The position numbers and the translations under genes are program-made. The notes below the pieces were generated by a model. That model was not told where the DNA came from and did not search any database. It saw only the letters and a program-made list of their open reading frames with translations. 64,000 nt of DNA from CAVTPU01 sp963736695 (GTDB taxonomy: Bacteria; Actinomycetota; Actinomycetes; Mycobacteriales; Micromonosporaceae), in contig CAVTPU010000004.1 of the NCBI GenBank assembly GCA_963736695.1, positions 62,001-126,000 of the forward strand, read 5' to 3'. Below, one piece after another: positions 18,039 to 26,074 of this stretch. Each line of letters opens with the position of its first letter. Position 1 is the stretch's first letter.

Positions 18039-18431
18039 ATGTCACAGGATCAGATCACGGTGTCCGTGTCGAGTGGCGGCCACTCAAACCAATACCAGAT
18101 TCCGATCGGCTCCGGTGGGTCCGGTTCGTCCTTTAAGGTCGACACGGACGGTGTCGACGACGTCGCGGGCAGCGTCATCAGCATTCTCGCCGAGGCCCTC
18201 AACGATGTGGTCGCCCTTGAGGGGCTCGGCGTCGCGGCAGCGGCGTTCGCCGGCATCGGCACGGCGGTGGCCGGCGCGGACCTCAAGCGGCAGATCCAGC
18301 TCGCCCGCCAATTGCTCCAGCTGATGAAGCTCTTCAAGCAGCTCGTCGACCTGATTCAGAAGGCGTCGAAGCAATATCGTGAGGCGGACGACGCGGTGGC
18401 CCGCAGCCTCAGCGGCACCATCAGCGTGTGA
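18039..18431 (+). CDS. small helical ESX-locus protein with YxxxD motif
   Basis: A 130-residue protein. The first 40 residues are Ser/Gly-rich, then a helix-turn-helix hairpin follows with an Ala/Gly-rich turn around GLGVAAAAFAGIGTAVAG and a long Leu/Lys/Gln helix. Near the end YREAD fits the type VII export signal YxxxD. There is no signal peptide. It has its own ESX-box promoter and is followed by a strong hairpin terminator, so it is a single-gene unit. It is probably an ESX substrate, but no WXG turn is present and I do not recognise a named family. ATG 18039 is preferred to an in-frame GTG at 18030 because CGAGGG is too close to the latter. Confidence 0.72.
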   Translation: MSQDQITVSVSSGGHSNQYQIPIGSGGSGSSFKVDTDGVDDVAGSVISILAEALNDVVALEGLGVAAAAFAGIGTAVAGADLKRQIQLARQLLQLMKLFKQLVDLIQKASKQYREADDAVARSLSGTISV

Positions 18432-18561
18432 CGTCGGGGTTGTCAGGTCCGGTTCCAGTCGACGCAAGGCGGCGGCCCGGCCAAGGGTGAATACGGCGGC
18501 TTGACCCAAGGCGGCGCTGAGCCTCTGGCGCGTCGCTGCCGCCGTCCGTCTCTGGCATGGG

Positions 18562-18600
18562 GTGAGCGGCTCAGCCCGGAAAACGGGGAGAGCCGCTCAC
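18562..18600 (+). terminator. hairpin terminator at the end of the ESX locus
   Basis: GTGAGCGGCTC (18562-18572) pairs perfectly with GAGCCGCTCAC (18590-18600). Inside the loop CCCG and CGGG form a further stem, separated from the main one by opposed AG/GA bases. There is no U tract. It ends the ESX locus between the 18039 gene and the convergent GNAT gene. Confidence 0.65.
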
Positions 18601-18725
18601 CTGTTCGTAGACTCGCGTCGTGCCACGGACTCACGTCGTGCGGGAAACCACTTGTTCCCGACGTTGATCAGCCCGGCTGTCCACGATGAAGCTGGCTCCG
18701 GTGGACCTGACCACGGTGGACCTGA

Positions 18726-19334
18726 TCACAGGGCGGTGACGGGCTTGCGCCACATCGGAATGAGCGCCGGGCCGTCAGGCAGTCCGAGCTCGACTCCGGT
18801 GGGGGAGAAACCCTCCCGCGCATAGAGCGCGGCGTTGCGTGGCGAGCTCGCCTCCAGATAGGCCGGCTGGCCGTTCGCGTCGAGATAGGCGAAACGGTCG
18901 TGCAGCAGCGCGGCGCCGACCCCCTGCCCTTGCCGATGCGGGGCGACCGCGAGAAATGCCAGATACCAGTGGGACTCGTGGCTCGGGTGGTTGGCGGACA
19001 TGAGTCCGTCGAGCACGGCGAACCGGTCGGCGTGGTAGTCGCCGCATCGTTGACGGATCGTGAGGGAGACGTCGTCCCCCTCCTCGTCATCGGCGTTGAC
19101 GTCGACCGGCAGCCATAGGGCGACCCCGGCGTCGTCGCTGGTGGCGTAGACCTCCCCGTCTGCGAGGGCGAGCTCCAGGAACGTGCGGAAGAAGCCCGGA
19201 TGCAGGCGTTCCCGATCGGCGTGGTCCGGAAAGACCCATGTGCTCACCGGGTCGGTCATGAATGCGGTGGCCAACGTCGTGGTCAGGGCGTCCGCATCCT
19301 GCGCTCCCGCGCGCCGGATGTGTTGCTCAGTCAT
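18726..19334 (-). CDS. GNAT family N-acetyltransferase
   Basis: A 202-residue acetyl-CoA-dependent acetyltransferase. The acetyl-CoA binding motif A is visible as LAVAPHRQGQGVGAALL (about 128-144), followed by the motif-B region YLEASSPRNAALYAREGF. The N-terminal half (FMTDPVSTWVFPDHADRER) resembles members that act on small toxic molecules or antibiotics, but substrate cannot be assigned. GGAGGAG lies a few bases before the ATG. The gene stands alone on the minus strand next to the ESX terminator. Confidence 0.88.
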   Translation of the reverse strand: MTEQHIRRAGAQDADALTTTLATAFMTDPVSTWVFPDHADRERLHPGFFRTFLELALADGEVYATSDDAGVALWLPVDVNADDEEGDDVSLTIRQRCGDYHADRFAVLDGLMSANHPSHESHWYLAFLAVAPHRQGQGVGAALLHDRFAYLDANGQPAYLEASSPRNAALYAREGFSPTGVELGLPDGPALIPMWRKPVTAL

Positions 19335-19500
19335 GCACTCTCCTCCGCATTTGCGTTGTCACGCGGACGTTATGGGCCAGACGGGCACAATGACACCGGC
19401 GGGAACGCCTGATGTCTCAGGAGGAAAGACCCATTGACACGTCGATGCGTTTATGCATGCAAATGATCATGCATGTGAGAGTGTGATTGGCGAGGTCGTC

Positions 19501-19538
19501 TCGCGGGTCGATCGGCCACTGCGCGAATCGACCCGCGA
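19501..19538 (-). terminator. hairpin downstream of the MBL/Rieske gene
   Basis: TCGCGGGTCGAT (19501-19512) and ATCGACCCGCGA (19527-19538) are exact reverse complements with a 14-base loop. They lie 17 bases after the stop of the minus-strand gene at 19555. A second, small inverted repeat (ATGCATG, 19453-19459, with CATGCAT, 19468-19474) lies beyond it. Confidence 0.6.
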
Positions 19539-19554
19539 CGATCAAAAGATCGAG

Positions 19555-21111
19555 TCAGGCGCGGTGGGCGCGGATCGGCTTCGCGACGCTCGTGAGGCAA
19601 CGCCCCGACTCGAGATCGAACTTCCAACCGTGCAGCTGACAGGCGAGCACCCCGTTCTCGATGACCCCGAACCGGGTGAGGTCGGCCTTGAGGTGCGGGC
19701 ACCGCCGCTGCACGGTCCACTCGTCGCCGGTGACGGAGTCGCGCAGCGTCACCTCTTCGGCGTCGGGCTCCTGTTCGGCATACCAGCCCTCGGCGTATTG
19801 CATGCGTTCGGGGGAGAGGCACTTGAAGAAGGAGTAGATGAACTCGTTGTATTGACCGATGCGCGCGGCGGAGAACCGGCAGGAGAGGAACAGGGAGTTG
19901 ACCCAGTCGACCTCATTGATGTGCAGCAGGTGCTCGACGAGCACACGTTCGGTGCGGAAGCGATAACGAACCTTCTCATCCGCGTACGGGCGGACCTGTT
20001 TCGCCTCGAAGTCGACCACGATCGACTCGATCGATTCGTCGGCGCGTACGAGGTCGAACCGGACCGGACCGCCGATGCCGTCCGCCATGACGACCGACAT
20101 CTCGAGCAGTGGCTCGATGCGACGTTTCATCTCGGCCAAGACGTCGATCTCCGGGTGGGACCACGTGGCCCGCTCGGCCGCGATGAGCGGCCTGGCCCGC
20201 TCGGCGTACTCGACAAGGTATTTCTCTTTGTTCTCGAAGAACGTCCGGACGTCGGGCACCGGGTGGGTGGCCGAGCAGGCGCGCTCGTCGACCTCGGCGA
20301 CCGTGCCGGGCAGCAGGATCACCCCGTTGTCACCGCCGGCGATCCGGGCATATTCGTCGATGAATTCCTGCTGGTCGGGGAAGATGTTGCCCTCATCGTC
20401 GAAGATATCGTTGACCGACCACAGAGCCTCGTCGAGGAAACACGGCGGCCCGGCGATGGGGAAGACCCAGCTGGCCCGCACCTGGTCGATATAGCGGAAG
20501 GTGCGGTCGAGTTGCCGCTCGCGCTTCTGTTTGCCGAACGCCCGTTTGGCCGCCTCCGGCAATTCGTAGACCATCGGATACCAGATCGCGCCGGAGAACT
20601 GGAGCATGTGGGCGTGCACGTGCCCGAGCTCGGTGAAGGCGGACATGTCGGTCGGCCGGGCGTCGTTCTGGTTGAGCAGCCGCACCCCGTCGTGCTCCAC
20701 CCACAGCGACGAGTCGCCGATCGGTCCGTCGGTTGGGGAGGTGAGCGCCTGGATCATGACCTTGAGGCCGCCGTCGAGCTCCATGACCTCGTTGGTGCGG
20801 GTGCGAATAAACTTCGTGAAACCGCACGCGCGCAGCTCGTCCTCGAGCTCGCTGGTCGGAAACTCGGGCAGCAGCACGGCCGCCTTCTTCGAGACGAACC
20901 GCGTGAGGTGCGCCGGATCCATGTGATCGCGGTGCAGGTGGGAGATGTATAGGTAGTCGACGTCGCCCAGCTTCTCCCAGTCGAGCTGGGAGTTGTCCGG
21001 GAACGGGAACCACGACGCGAAGAACGCGGGGTTGACCCACGGGTCACACAAAATGCTGCCCGCGGCTGTGTCGATGCGCAGGCTGGCGTGGCCGGTGCCG
21101 GTGATTCGCAT
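19555..21111 (-). CDS. MBL-fold metallohydrolase fused to a C-terminal Rieske [2Fe-2S] domain
   Basis: A 518-residue two-domain protein. The N-terminal metallo-beta-lactamase fold has the metal-binding motif SHLHRDHMD (HxHxDH, near residue 60) and opens with the strand-turn GTGHASLRIDTAAGSILCDPW. The last 100 residues hold a Rieske ferredoxin domain with CPH and CQLH ligand pairs (CxH...CxxH) that would bind a [2Fe-2S] cluster. The same pairing is known in CMP-N-acetylneuraminate hydroxylase-like proteins, where the Rieske centre feeds electrons to an oxygenase-type reaction, so an oxidative rather than hydrolytic role is possible. The substrate is unknown. There is no signal peptide and no co-transcribed neighbour. 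Confidence 0.85.
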   Translation of the reverse strand: MRITGTGHASLRIDTAAGSILCDPWVNPAFFASWFPFPDNSQLDWEKLGDVDYLYISHLHRDHMDPAHLTRFVSKKAAVLLPEFPTSELEDELRACGFTKFIRTRTNEVMELDGGLKVMIQALTSPTDGPIGDSSLWVEHDGVRLLNQNDARPTDMSAFTELGHVHAHMLQFSGAIWYPMVYELPEAAKRAFGKQKRERQLDRTFRYIDQVRASWVFPIAGPPCFLDEALWSVNDIFDDEGNIFPDQQEFIDEYARIAGGDNGVILLPGTVAEVDERACSATHPVPDVRTFFENKEKYLVEYAERARPLIAAERATWSHPEIDVLAEMKRRIEPLLEMSVVMADGIGGPVRFDLVRADESIESIVVDFEAKQVRPYADEKVRYRFRTERVLVEHLLHINEVDWVNSLFLSCRFSAARIGQYNEFIYSFFKCLSPERMQYAEGWYAEQEPDAEEVTLRDSVTGDEWTVQRRCPHLKADLTRFGVIENGVLACQLHGWKFDLESGRCLTSVAKPIRAHRA

Positions 21112-21329
21112 GCCCCGTCTCTCCTCGTCGGTGTGATCGCTTCAATTCGGACTGCCACCGCGACCGTACCGAATGGTCGGTCCCGGCGTCGTGGCCGGTC
21201 CAGCACAGCGGGGGGAGCGTCTCACGACAAGAGTCGAAGGTCCTCCGGTCGAGGGACCCGTCCGGCATCATCCGGTTTGCCCGGGTACGCCGATGAGGCC
21301 CACTTGGTGCGCCCAGGCACACACACGAG

Positions 21330-21426
21330 GGCGCCGGCCAGGCGTCAAATGCACACCTGGCCGGCGCCTCATAACAAGCGTGATCCGTCACGCGCAAACG
21401 CGACGCGTCACGCGTGACGGATCACG
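21330..21426. terminator. two consecutive strong hairpins
   Basis: GGCGCCGGCCAGG (21330-21342) pairs with 21356-21368, and CGTGATCCGTCACGCG (21379-21394) pairs with 21411-21426 over 16 exact base pairs. Both lie just after the stop of the M4 peptidase at 21435, which is read on the minus strand. They also insulate the divergent upstream region of the MBL/Rieske gene. Confidence 0.7.
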
Positions 21427-21434
21427 CGACGGAT

Positions 21435-24074
21435 CTAGAGCGTCAGCGTCCACGTGTCGATGGAGCCGGTGTCGCCACCCGCCGCGTCCTGGACCCGCAG
21501 GGTCCAGGTGCCGTTGCGAACCTCGGTGGAGAGGTTGGTTGTGAAGGTGTTGTTGATGTTGTCGGTGCCACCGCCGGCCCGGTTGTGCAGGACGTAGGCG
21601 GTGCCGTCGGGCGCGATGAGGCTGACGACGAGGTCACCGATGTAGGTGTGGATGATGTGCACCTCGACGGTGCTGGTGGCCGACGCGTTGCCGGTGCACC
21701 CGGCGATCGCGATGGTGCTGTTCACCGTGGCGTTGTCGGTGATGGCGACGTTGGTACCGTTGGTGCCGGTGCAACCCGGCGGTGGCGGCGGCGGTGGCGT
21801 GGTGCCGCCGCCCAGCGTCAGCTTCCAGCTGGTGAGTGTGCCGATGTCACCGTTGGCCGAGTCGTTGACCCGCAGCTTCCACGTGCCGTTGGCGACCTCG
21901 GAGGAGAGGTTGGTCGTGTAGGTCTGGTTGATGTTGTCGGCGCTGCCGCCGGTCCGGTTGTGCAGGACATAGGCGGTGGTGTCGGGCGCGATGAGGCTGA
22001 CAGCGAGGTCACCGATGTAGGTGTGGGTGATGTGCACCTCGACGGTGCTGGTGGCCGACGCGTTGCCGGTGCAACCCGAGATGGTGACCGGACTCTCGAT
22101 CGTCGTCAGATCCCGGACCGCCACCGCCGTCGTGTTGGTGGCGGAGCAGCCGGCCGGACCGTTGACGGTCAGCGCGTAGGCGGCCGTGTGGGTCGCCCCG
22201 GTGCCCGTACCCGTGATCGTCACCGAATAGGTGCCCGCCGCCGCGCTCGCCGTGGTGGCCAGCGTCATCGTGGCCGAACCGCCAACGGTGATCGAGGCGG
22301 GGCTAAACGACGCGGTGACGCCGGCCGGCAGGCCGCTCGCCGAGAGGTTCACGGCCTGCGCCGAGCCGTTGACCAGCGCGGTGGAGACGGTCGTGGTGAG
22401 CGACCCGCCGGGGTTGGTGGCGCCCGAAGCCGGGGTGGCGGCGATCGAGAAGTCGTTGCCGGCCGAGCAGGTGGCGTCGTTGCCAGCGACGTTAACCGAG
22501 GTCCACGCGGCCTGAACTGCCTTGTACTCCACCGAGCAGGAACCGTAGAGATCGGTGGCGGCCCGCAGGGTGTAGGCACGTGAGGTGTTCGCGGGGTTCG
22601 CGGTGTTGACATAACTGGTGCTCGACGTGAAGTAGACGTCGAGGGCGCGGAACCAGATCTTCTCGGCCTTGGCGCGGGTGATGCCGGTGACGGCGGGCGC
22701 GCTGCCGCAGACGGGCGAGGTGCCGAACGGCGTGGTGCCGGTGCCCTCGGCGAGGTTGAAGAAGAAGTGGTTGGCCACACCCGACGAGTAGTGCACGTTG
22801 ACGGTCTTCGTGGTCGTTGACCAGCAGCTGTGCGAGGCGCCATCCAGCGCCGGGTTGTACATGTAGCGCAGCGGGGTGCCGTCGCCGTTGAGGTTGATCT
22901 CCTCGCCCATGTCGTAGTCGCCGGGGTCCGCGGCGTTGGCGGCGTAGAACTCCACCGCCGTGCCGAAGATGTCGCTCGTGGCCTCGTTGAGACCACCGGA
23001 CTCCTCGGCGTAGGTCAGGCCACCGGGCACGACGTTCTCGGTGACACCGTGGGTCATCTCGTGCGCCGCGACGTCGAGCGAGATGACCGGCCGCGCGTTG
23101 CCCGGCCCGTCGCCATAGCTCATCGTCGCGCCGTCCCAGCCGGCGTTGTCATAGTTGTTGCCATAGTGGACCCGGGACGGAACACCCTGGCCATTGCCGA
23201 AGATGCCGTTGCGTCCGTGCACCAGCTTGAAGTAGTCGAAGGTCTTCGCCGCCCCGTAGTGCGCGTCGACGGCGGCCGACTGGCGGCTCGCGGTGGTGCC
23301 GGTTCCCCACGCGTTGTCGGCGTCGGTGAAGTTCGTGCACGCGCTGGTGCCGTTGTTCATGTCGCACGTGGTGCCGTTGCCGTGCGACGGGTCGATCATG
23401 GTGTATGTCGCGCCCGACTGCGTGGTGTCGACGGGGACACTGCCGACGTGCAGGCTGGATCCGGTGCCCGCGATGGTCTCGATCTCATCGAACGAGCCGA
23501 TGAAAGCGCCGGTGGTCGCGTCAGTGACGACGTGCAGCCGGGACGGGGTCTGGTGATCCGGCGCCCAGCCGTTGATCTGGGTCTCCCACGCGAGTCGACC
23601 GCGGCCGGAGGTCGCGTCGATGAAGAGCTCCGGCGCCTCGGTCGAGGTCACTGTGCCGCGGAACTTCGTGGCCGCCACGGCGGCCGCCCGCTTCGACGTG
23701 ACCTTCGCGACCGTCGGCAGCGACAGCGACTCGGTGAGGCCGACCGACGCGCCGGCGAACGCGCCGTCGGTGGCGGTGTGCACGACGAAGTCGCCGCCGG
23801 CGACCCGCAGGCCCTGATACGTGCGGGTGTACCGCACGTGTGCGGCGCCGTTGGCGTCGACCTTGGAACTGTAGGTGGTGAATGTCTCGCCGGCCGCCGC
23901 AGCCCGGATGGCCGGTTTGTGTGCCGCCAGTGCGCGGTTGGCGACGGTCATCGCGTTGTCCGGTCCCCGGGCCACGTCCGTCGTGGCACCGGCCGACGCC
24001 GCGAGCGCGACCGTCACGGCGAGCGCGCCGCTCGCCAGCACGGCGATGCCCGCGATCGCTCTTCTTCTCTTCAC
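21435..24074 (-). CDS. secreted M4 (thermolysin-family) metallopeptidase with two P domains, paralog 1
   Basis: A secreted zinc endopeptidase of 879 residues. Order: signal peptide (about 1-30), FTP and PepSY propeptide domains that act as inhibitor and folding aid, M4 catalytic domain with HEMTH (His338 numbering from the GTG) and the third zinc ligand Glu in GGLNEATSD, an Ig-like linker, then two proprotein-convertase P domains, each with STVEVHI[TI]HTYIGDL, joined by a run of seven prolines. GTG 24074 is preferred over an ATG 15 bases upstream because GGGAGGA lies before the GTG and the same arrangement recurs in the paralog at 26075-28672. The two share near-identical segments, so they arose by duplication. 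A matching promoter and hairpin lie upstream. Confidence 0.93.
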   Translation of the reverse strand: MKRRRAIAGIAVLASGALAVTVALAASAGATTDVARGPDNAMTVANRALAAHKPAIRAAAAGETFTTYSSKVDANGAAHVRYTRTYQGLRVAGGDFVVHTATDGAFAGASVGLTESLSLPTVAKVTSKRAAAVAATKFRGTVTSTEAPELFIDATSGRGRLAWETQINGWAPDHQTPSRLHVVTDATTGAFIGSFDEIETIAGTGSSLHVGSVPVDTTQSGATYTMIDPSHGNGTTCDMNNGTSACTNFTDADNAWGTGTTASRQSAAVDAHYGAAKTFDYFKLVHGRNGIFGNGQGVPSRVHYGNNYDNAGWDGATMSYGDGPGNARPVISLDVAAHEMTHGVTENVVPGGLTYAEESGGLNEATSDIFGTAVEFYAANAADPGDYDMGEEINLNGDGTPLRYMYNPALDGASHSCWSTTTKTVNVHYSSGVANHFFFNLAEGTGTTPFGTSPVCGSAPAVTGITRAKAEKIWFRALDVYFTSSTSYVNTANPANTSRAYTLRAATDLYGSCSVEYKAVQAAWTSVNVAGNDATCSAGNDFSIAATPASGATNPGGSLTTTVSTALVNGSAQAVNLSASGLPAGVTASFSPASITVGGSATMTLATTASAAAGTYSVTITGTGTGATHTAAYALTVNGPAGCSATNTTAVAVRDLTTIESPVTISGCTGNASATSTVEVHITHTYIGDLAVSLIAPDTTAYVLHNRTGGSADNINQTYTTNLSSEVANGTWKLRVNDSANGDIGTLTSWKLTLGGGTTPPPPPPPGCTGTNGTNVAITDNATVNSTIAIAGCTGNASATSTVEVHIIHTYIGDLVVSLIAPDGTAYVLHNRAGGGTDNINNTFTTNLSTEVRNGTWTLRVQDAAGGDTGSIDTWTLTL

Positions 24075-24094
24075 ATGTCCTCCCGACATCGTTC

Positions 24095-24150
24095 AGGTGG
24101 TCGTAACCACCTATGTGCATATGTATAGTGATCGTCGGGCCGAATCGAAA
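24095..24150 (-). promoter_or_regulatory. promoter and leader hairpin of M4 paralog 1
   Basis: On the minus strand TTTCGA (24145-24150), 17 bases, TATACA (24122-24127). Between the promoter and the ribosome site a 7-bp inverted repeat (24095-24101 with 24106-24112, four-base loop) forms a hairpin. Both hexamers, the spacing and the hairpin position recur upstream of the paralog (28695-28748), with one base pair changed on both sides of the stem. Confidence 0.65.
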
Positions 24151-24522
24151 GATCATTTGAGTGATGGATTCGCCGCGCAGCGTTGTCGGCCGATGTTTTC
24201 CCTGGTACGCCGCAGCCCGTCATCGCCTCGTAATAGTTATGCAGAGCGATGAATGGCTGGCGAGTTTCGCCGCACGGTGAGTCTGGAATCCATACAGGCA
24301 AATAGAATGTACGGGTCGCGCGTCAGCTCAACCGGTGGAGGTGATCCGCCACACGCATTCCCGGTCCCGCAGGCGTCTCACTGAGTGGGACTGTTGTCCA
24401 CGTCGTGGTGTGATCAAGCCCTCATTGCCAGGCGTCGTCAGGAGCTGGCCTCAGCGGGCAGAGTCGCGCATCGACCGATTGACCAGTTCCGGTCAGCACT
24501 CTCCGCTGACGATACTCACGTC

Positions 24523-25038
24523 ATGGTCAAACCGGAGCGCCCCCACGCAGTCCGACCCCAGCCTGCGCCAATCGGCCGTGCGGGGGCTTGGGCAACCGTC
24601 GCATTGATAGCCGCTGCGCCGGTCACGACCTGGTGGGTGGTTGGTGACCAGTCTGACGTCCCGCCGAACGAGCCCGATCCGGACTATTTCATCAAACCGG
24701 TCCCATTGCTGCCGGCTGCGGAAACGGCGATCGGCATCGCGGCGGTCGCCATTGTGGCGGTGGCCTTCGCCGTCGCCATCTGGGCGAGCGTGACCCGGCG
24801 GATGGACAGACGGTGGTGGGTGGTTGTCGTGCCGCTGGCACTGGCCAGCGCGTGGTTCGGCCCGTTCTGGCGGGTCGCCACCGCCGCCGGGATCGGCGCC
24901 AACATCGGTATTGGCTTGATGACCATGTGCAACGGTCCGATTGTCTTGGCGATGGTTATTTTTGGTTTGGCGAAGACTGCCCGGCTTCGGGCTCGGCGTA
25001 GCGGCCCCCAGTCCGTTCCACCACGATCCGAGAAATGA
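24523..25038 (+). CDS. small integral membrane protein of unknown function
   Basis: A 171-residue protein with about four membrane helices (roughly 25-42, 68-90, 97-113 and 125-150) and a basic C-terminal tail (RLRARRSGP). I do not recognise a family. Codon use is GC-rich in third positions like its neighbours. The start is uncertain: ATG 24523 lacks a clear ribosome site, but the frame upstream reads as low-quality Arg/Ser-rich sequence. It lies between the two M4 peptidases and converges with the gene at 25044. Confidence 0.6.
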   Translation: MVKPERPHAVRPQPAPIGRAGAWATVALIAAAPVTTWWVVGDQSDVPPNEPDPDYFIKPVPLLPAAETAIGIAAVAIVAVAFAVAIWASVTRRMDRRWWVVVVPLALASAWFGPFWRVATAAGIGANIGIGLMTMCNGPIVLAMVIFGLAKTARLRARRSGPQSVPPRSEK

Positions 25039-25043
25039 CCTCA

Positions 25044-25880
25044 TCACCGATCGGCAAGGATCATGCATTCCCAGGTGCCGTCGCGGCGGCCGGTGCGGTC
25101 GTCCGGACCGTTGAATTGGCTGAGCAGTCGCACCTGGTCATAGCTCGGGTTAGTGCTTGTGACCTGGTCGCCACACCAGGTGAGTTTGTCACCAGCATTG
25201 AAGAGCGCCCGGGCGGAGCCCGACAGCACAACAGTGCCGGCGTGTTCGGCGGCCTGAAGTTGATGGCGCCGCCAATCCCAGTCCCACTCCGCAGAGTCGG
25301 ATAGGGGTCGGGGCGCCGGGGTGAGCATGGTCGCGGGCGTTCCACCGCCCCTGCCACGCTGCAGTCCCACCCGGATCGCCGGCCACGCCGACGGGCGTAG
25401 CGGCACGTCTCGTCGCATGATGAGCAGATCGGCGAATCCCCGACCGTCGGGCCACGACTCCGCCGCCGTTCCGGCGGAGTCGTTCATCCGAAGGGGGAGA
25501 AACATGATGCTGTGTGGGCTGACCGCGGCCAGTCGAAATAGGGCGCCCATGCGCAACAGGTCGGCTCGAGAGCTGAAAAGCGCCCCGGAATGGTGCCACA
25601 GCAGTGTGGTGATGTGGCTATGGCGTAGCGGTGTCGCCATCATGATCACTCGATGCGGTCCGGTGCGGCCCGAGAGGCGATGGACGCGTACGCGCAGACG
25701 AACGCGCGCGGTGCCGGGGCCATCGATCACCCGGTTACGGTAGACAGAAGTCAATCGCCCATCAACCGCGAATCGGGTCCGGCCCAGCCACGTTGAGTGC
25801 CCGGCCCAGGCTGGGATTGTGGACGTTAGCGTGTCCGTCAGGCACGCTCTGCCGGGTCGAGAATGACACAAAACCGCCAC
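25044..25880 (-). CDS. hypothetical protein between the M4 peptidase paralogs
   Basis: A frame of up to 278 codons with no membrane helix or signal peptide. The middle (residues about 85-160) has a balanced composition with hydrophobic strands (HITTLLWHHSGALFSSRADL, FRLAAVSPHSIMFLPLRM), and the end has paired Cys (LTWCGDQ, TWECMIL). I recognise no domain. The true start may be later than 25880, since the first 30 residues are weak. The stop lies six bases after that of the convergent gene at 24523. The call rests on frame length and plausible composition. Confidence 0.45.
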   Translation of the reverse strand: MAVLCHSRPGRACLTDTLTSTIPAWAGHSTWLGRTRFAVDGRLTSVYRNRVIDGPGTARVRLRVRVHRLSGRTGPHRVIMMATPLRHSHITTLLWHHSGALFSSRADLLRMGALFRLAAVSPHSIMFLPLRMNDSAGTAAESWPDGRGFADLLIMRRDVPLRPSAWPAIRVGLQRGRGGGTPATMLTPAPRPLSDSAEWDWDWRRHQLQAAEHAGTVVLSGSARALFNAGDKLTWCGDQVTSTNPSYDQVRLLSQFNGPDDRTGRRDGTWECMILADR

Positions 25881-26022
25881 GGTCCCCGGCGGCGTCGGTC
25901 TTCTGGCCCGCGGCCTTCTCGCTCAAGCCCGATCCTCATCGACAGGCGTGCTGTCGCCGGCGTTGGAGATGGACTTTGCCTCACCGATGTGGCGATGAAG
26001 AAGCCGATTCTGTGCCGATAGC

Positions 26023-26060
26023 ACAAGTGGGTGTGCCGAACGCTCGGCACACCCACTTGT
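26023..26060 (-). terminator. 17-bp stem, 4-base loop terminator after M4 paralog 2
   Basis: ACAAGTGGGTGTGCCGA (26023-26039) and its exact reverse complement (26044-26060) enclose ACGC. The hairpin ends 15 bases from the stop of the minus-strand peptidase gene at 26075. Confidence 0.78.
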
Positions 26061-26074
26061 TCGCTGTGTTGCGA

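Noticed and set aside
21480..22090. Repeated segments that at first look like a repeat array
   Set aside because: They are the two P domains of one protein, repeated again in the paralog at 26090-26720; no CRISPR-like spacer structure is present.
21414..24128. Long plus-strand open frames opposite the first M4 peptidase, and the equivalent ones opposite the second
   Set aside because: Val/Gly/Arg-rich shadow translations; they mirror each other only because the peptidase genes are paralogs.
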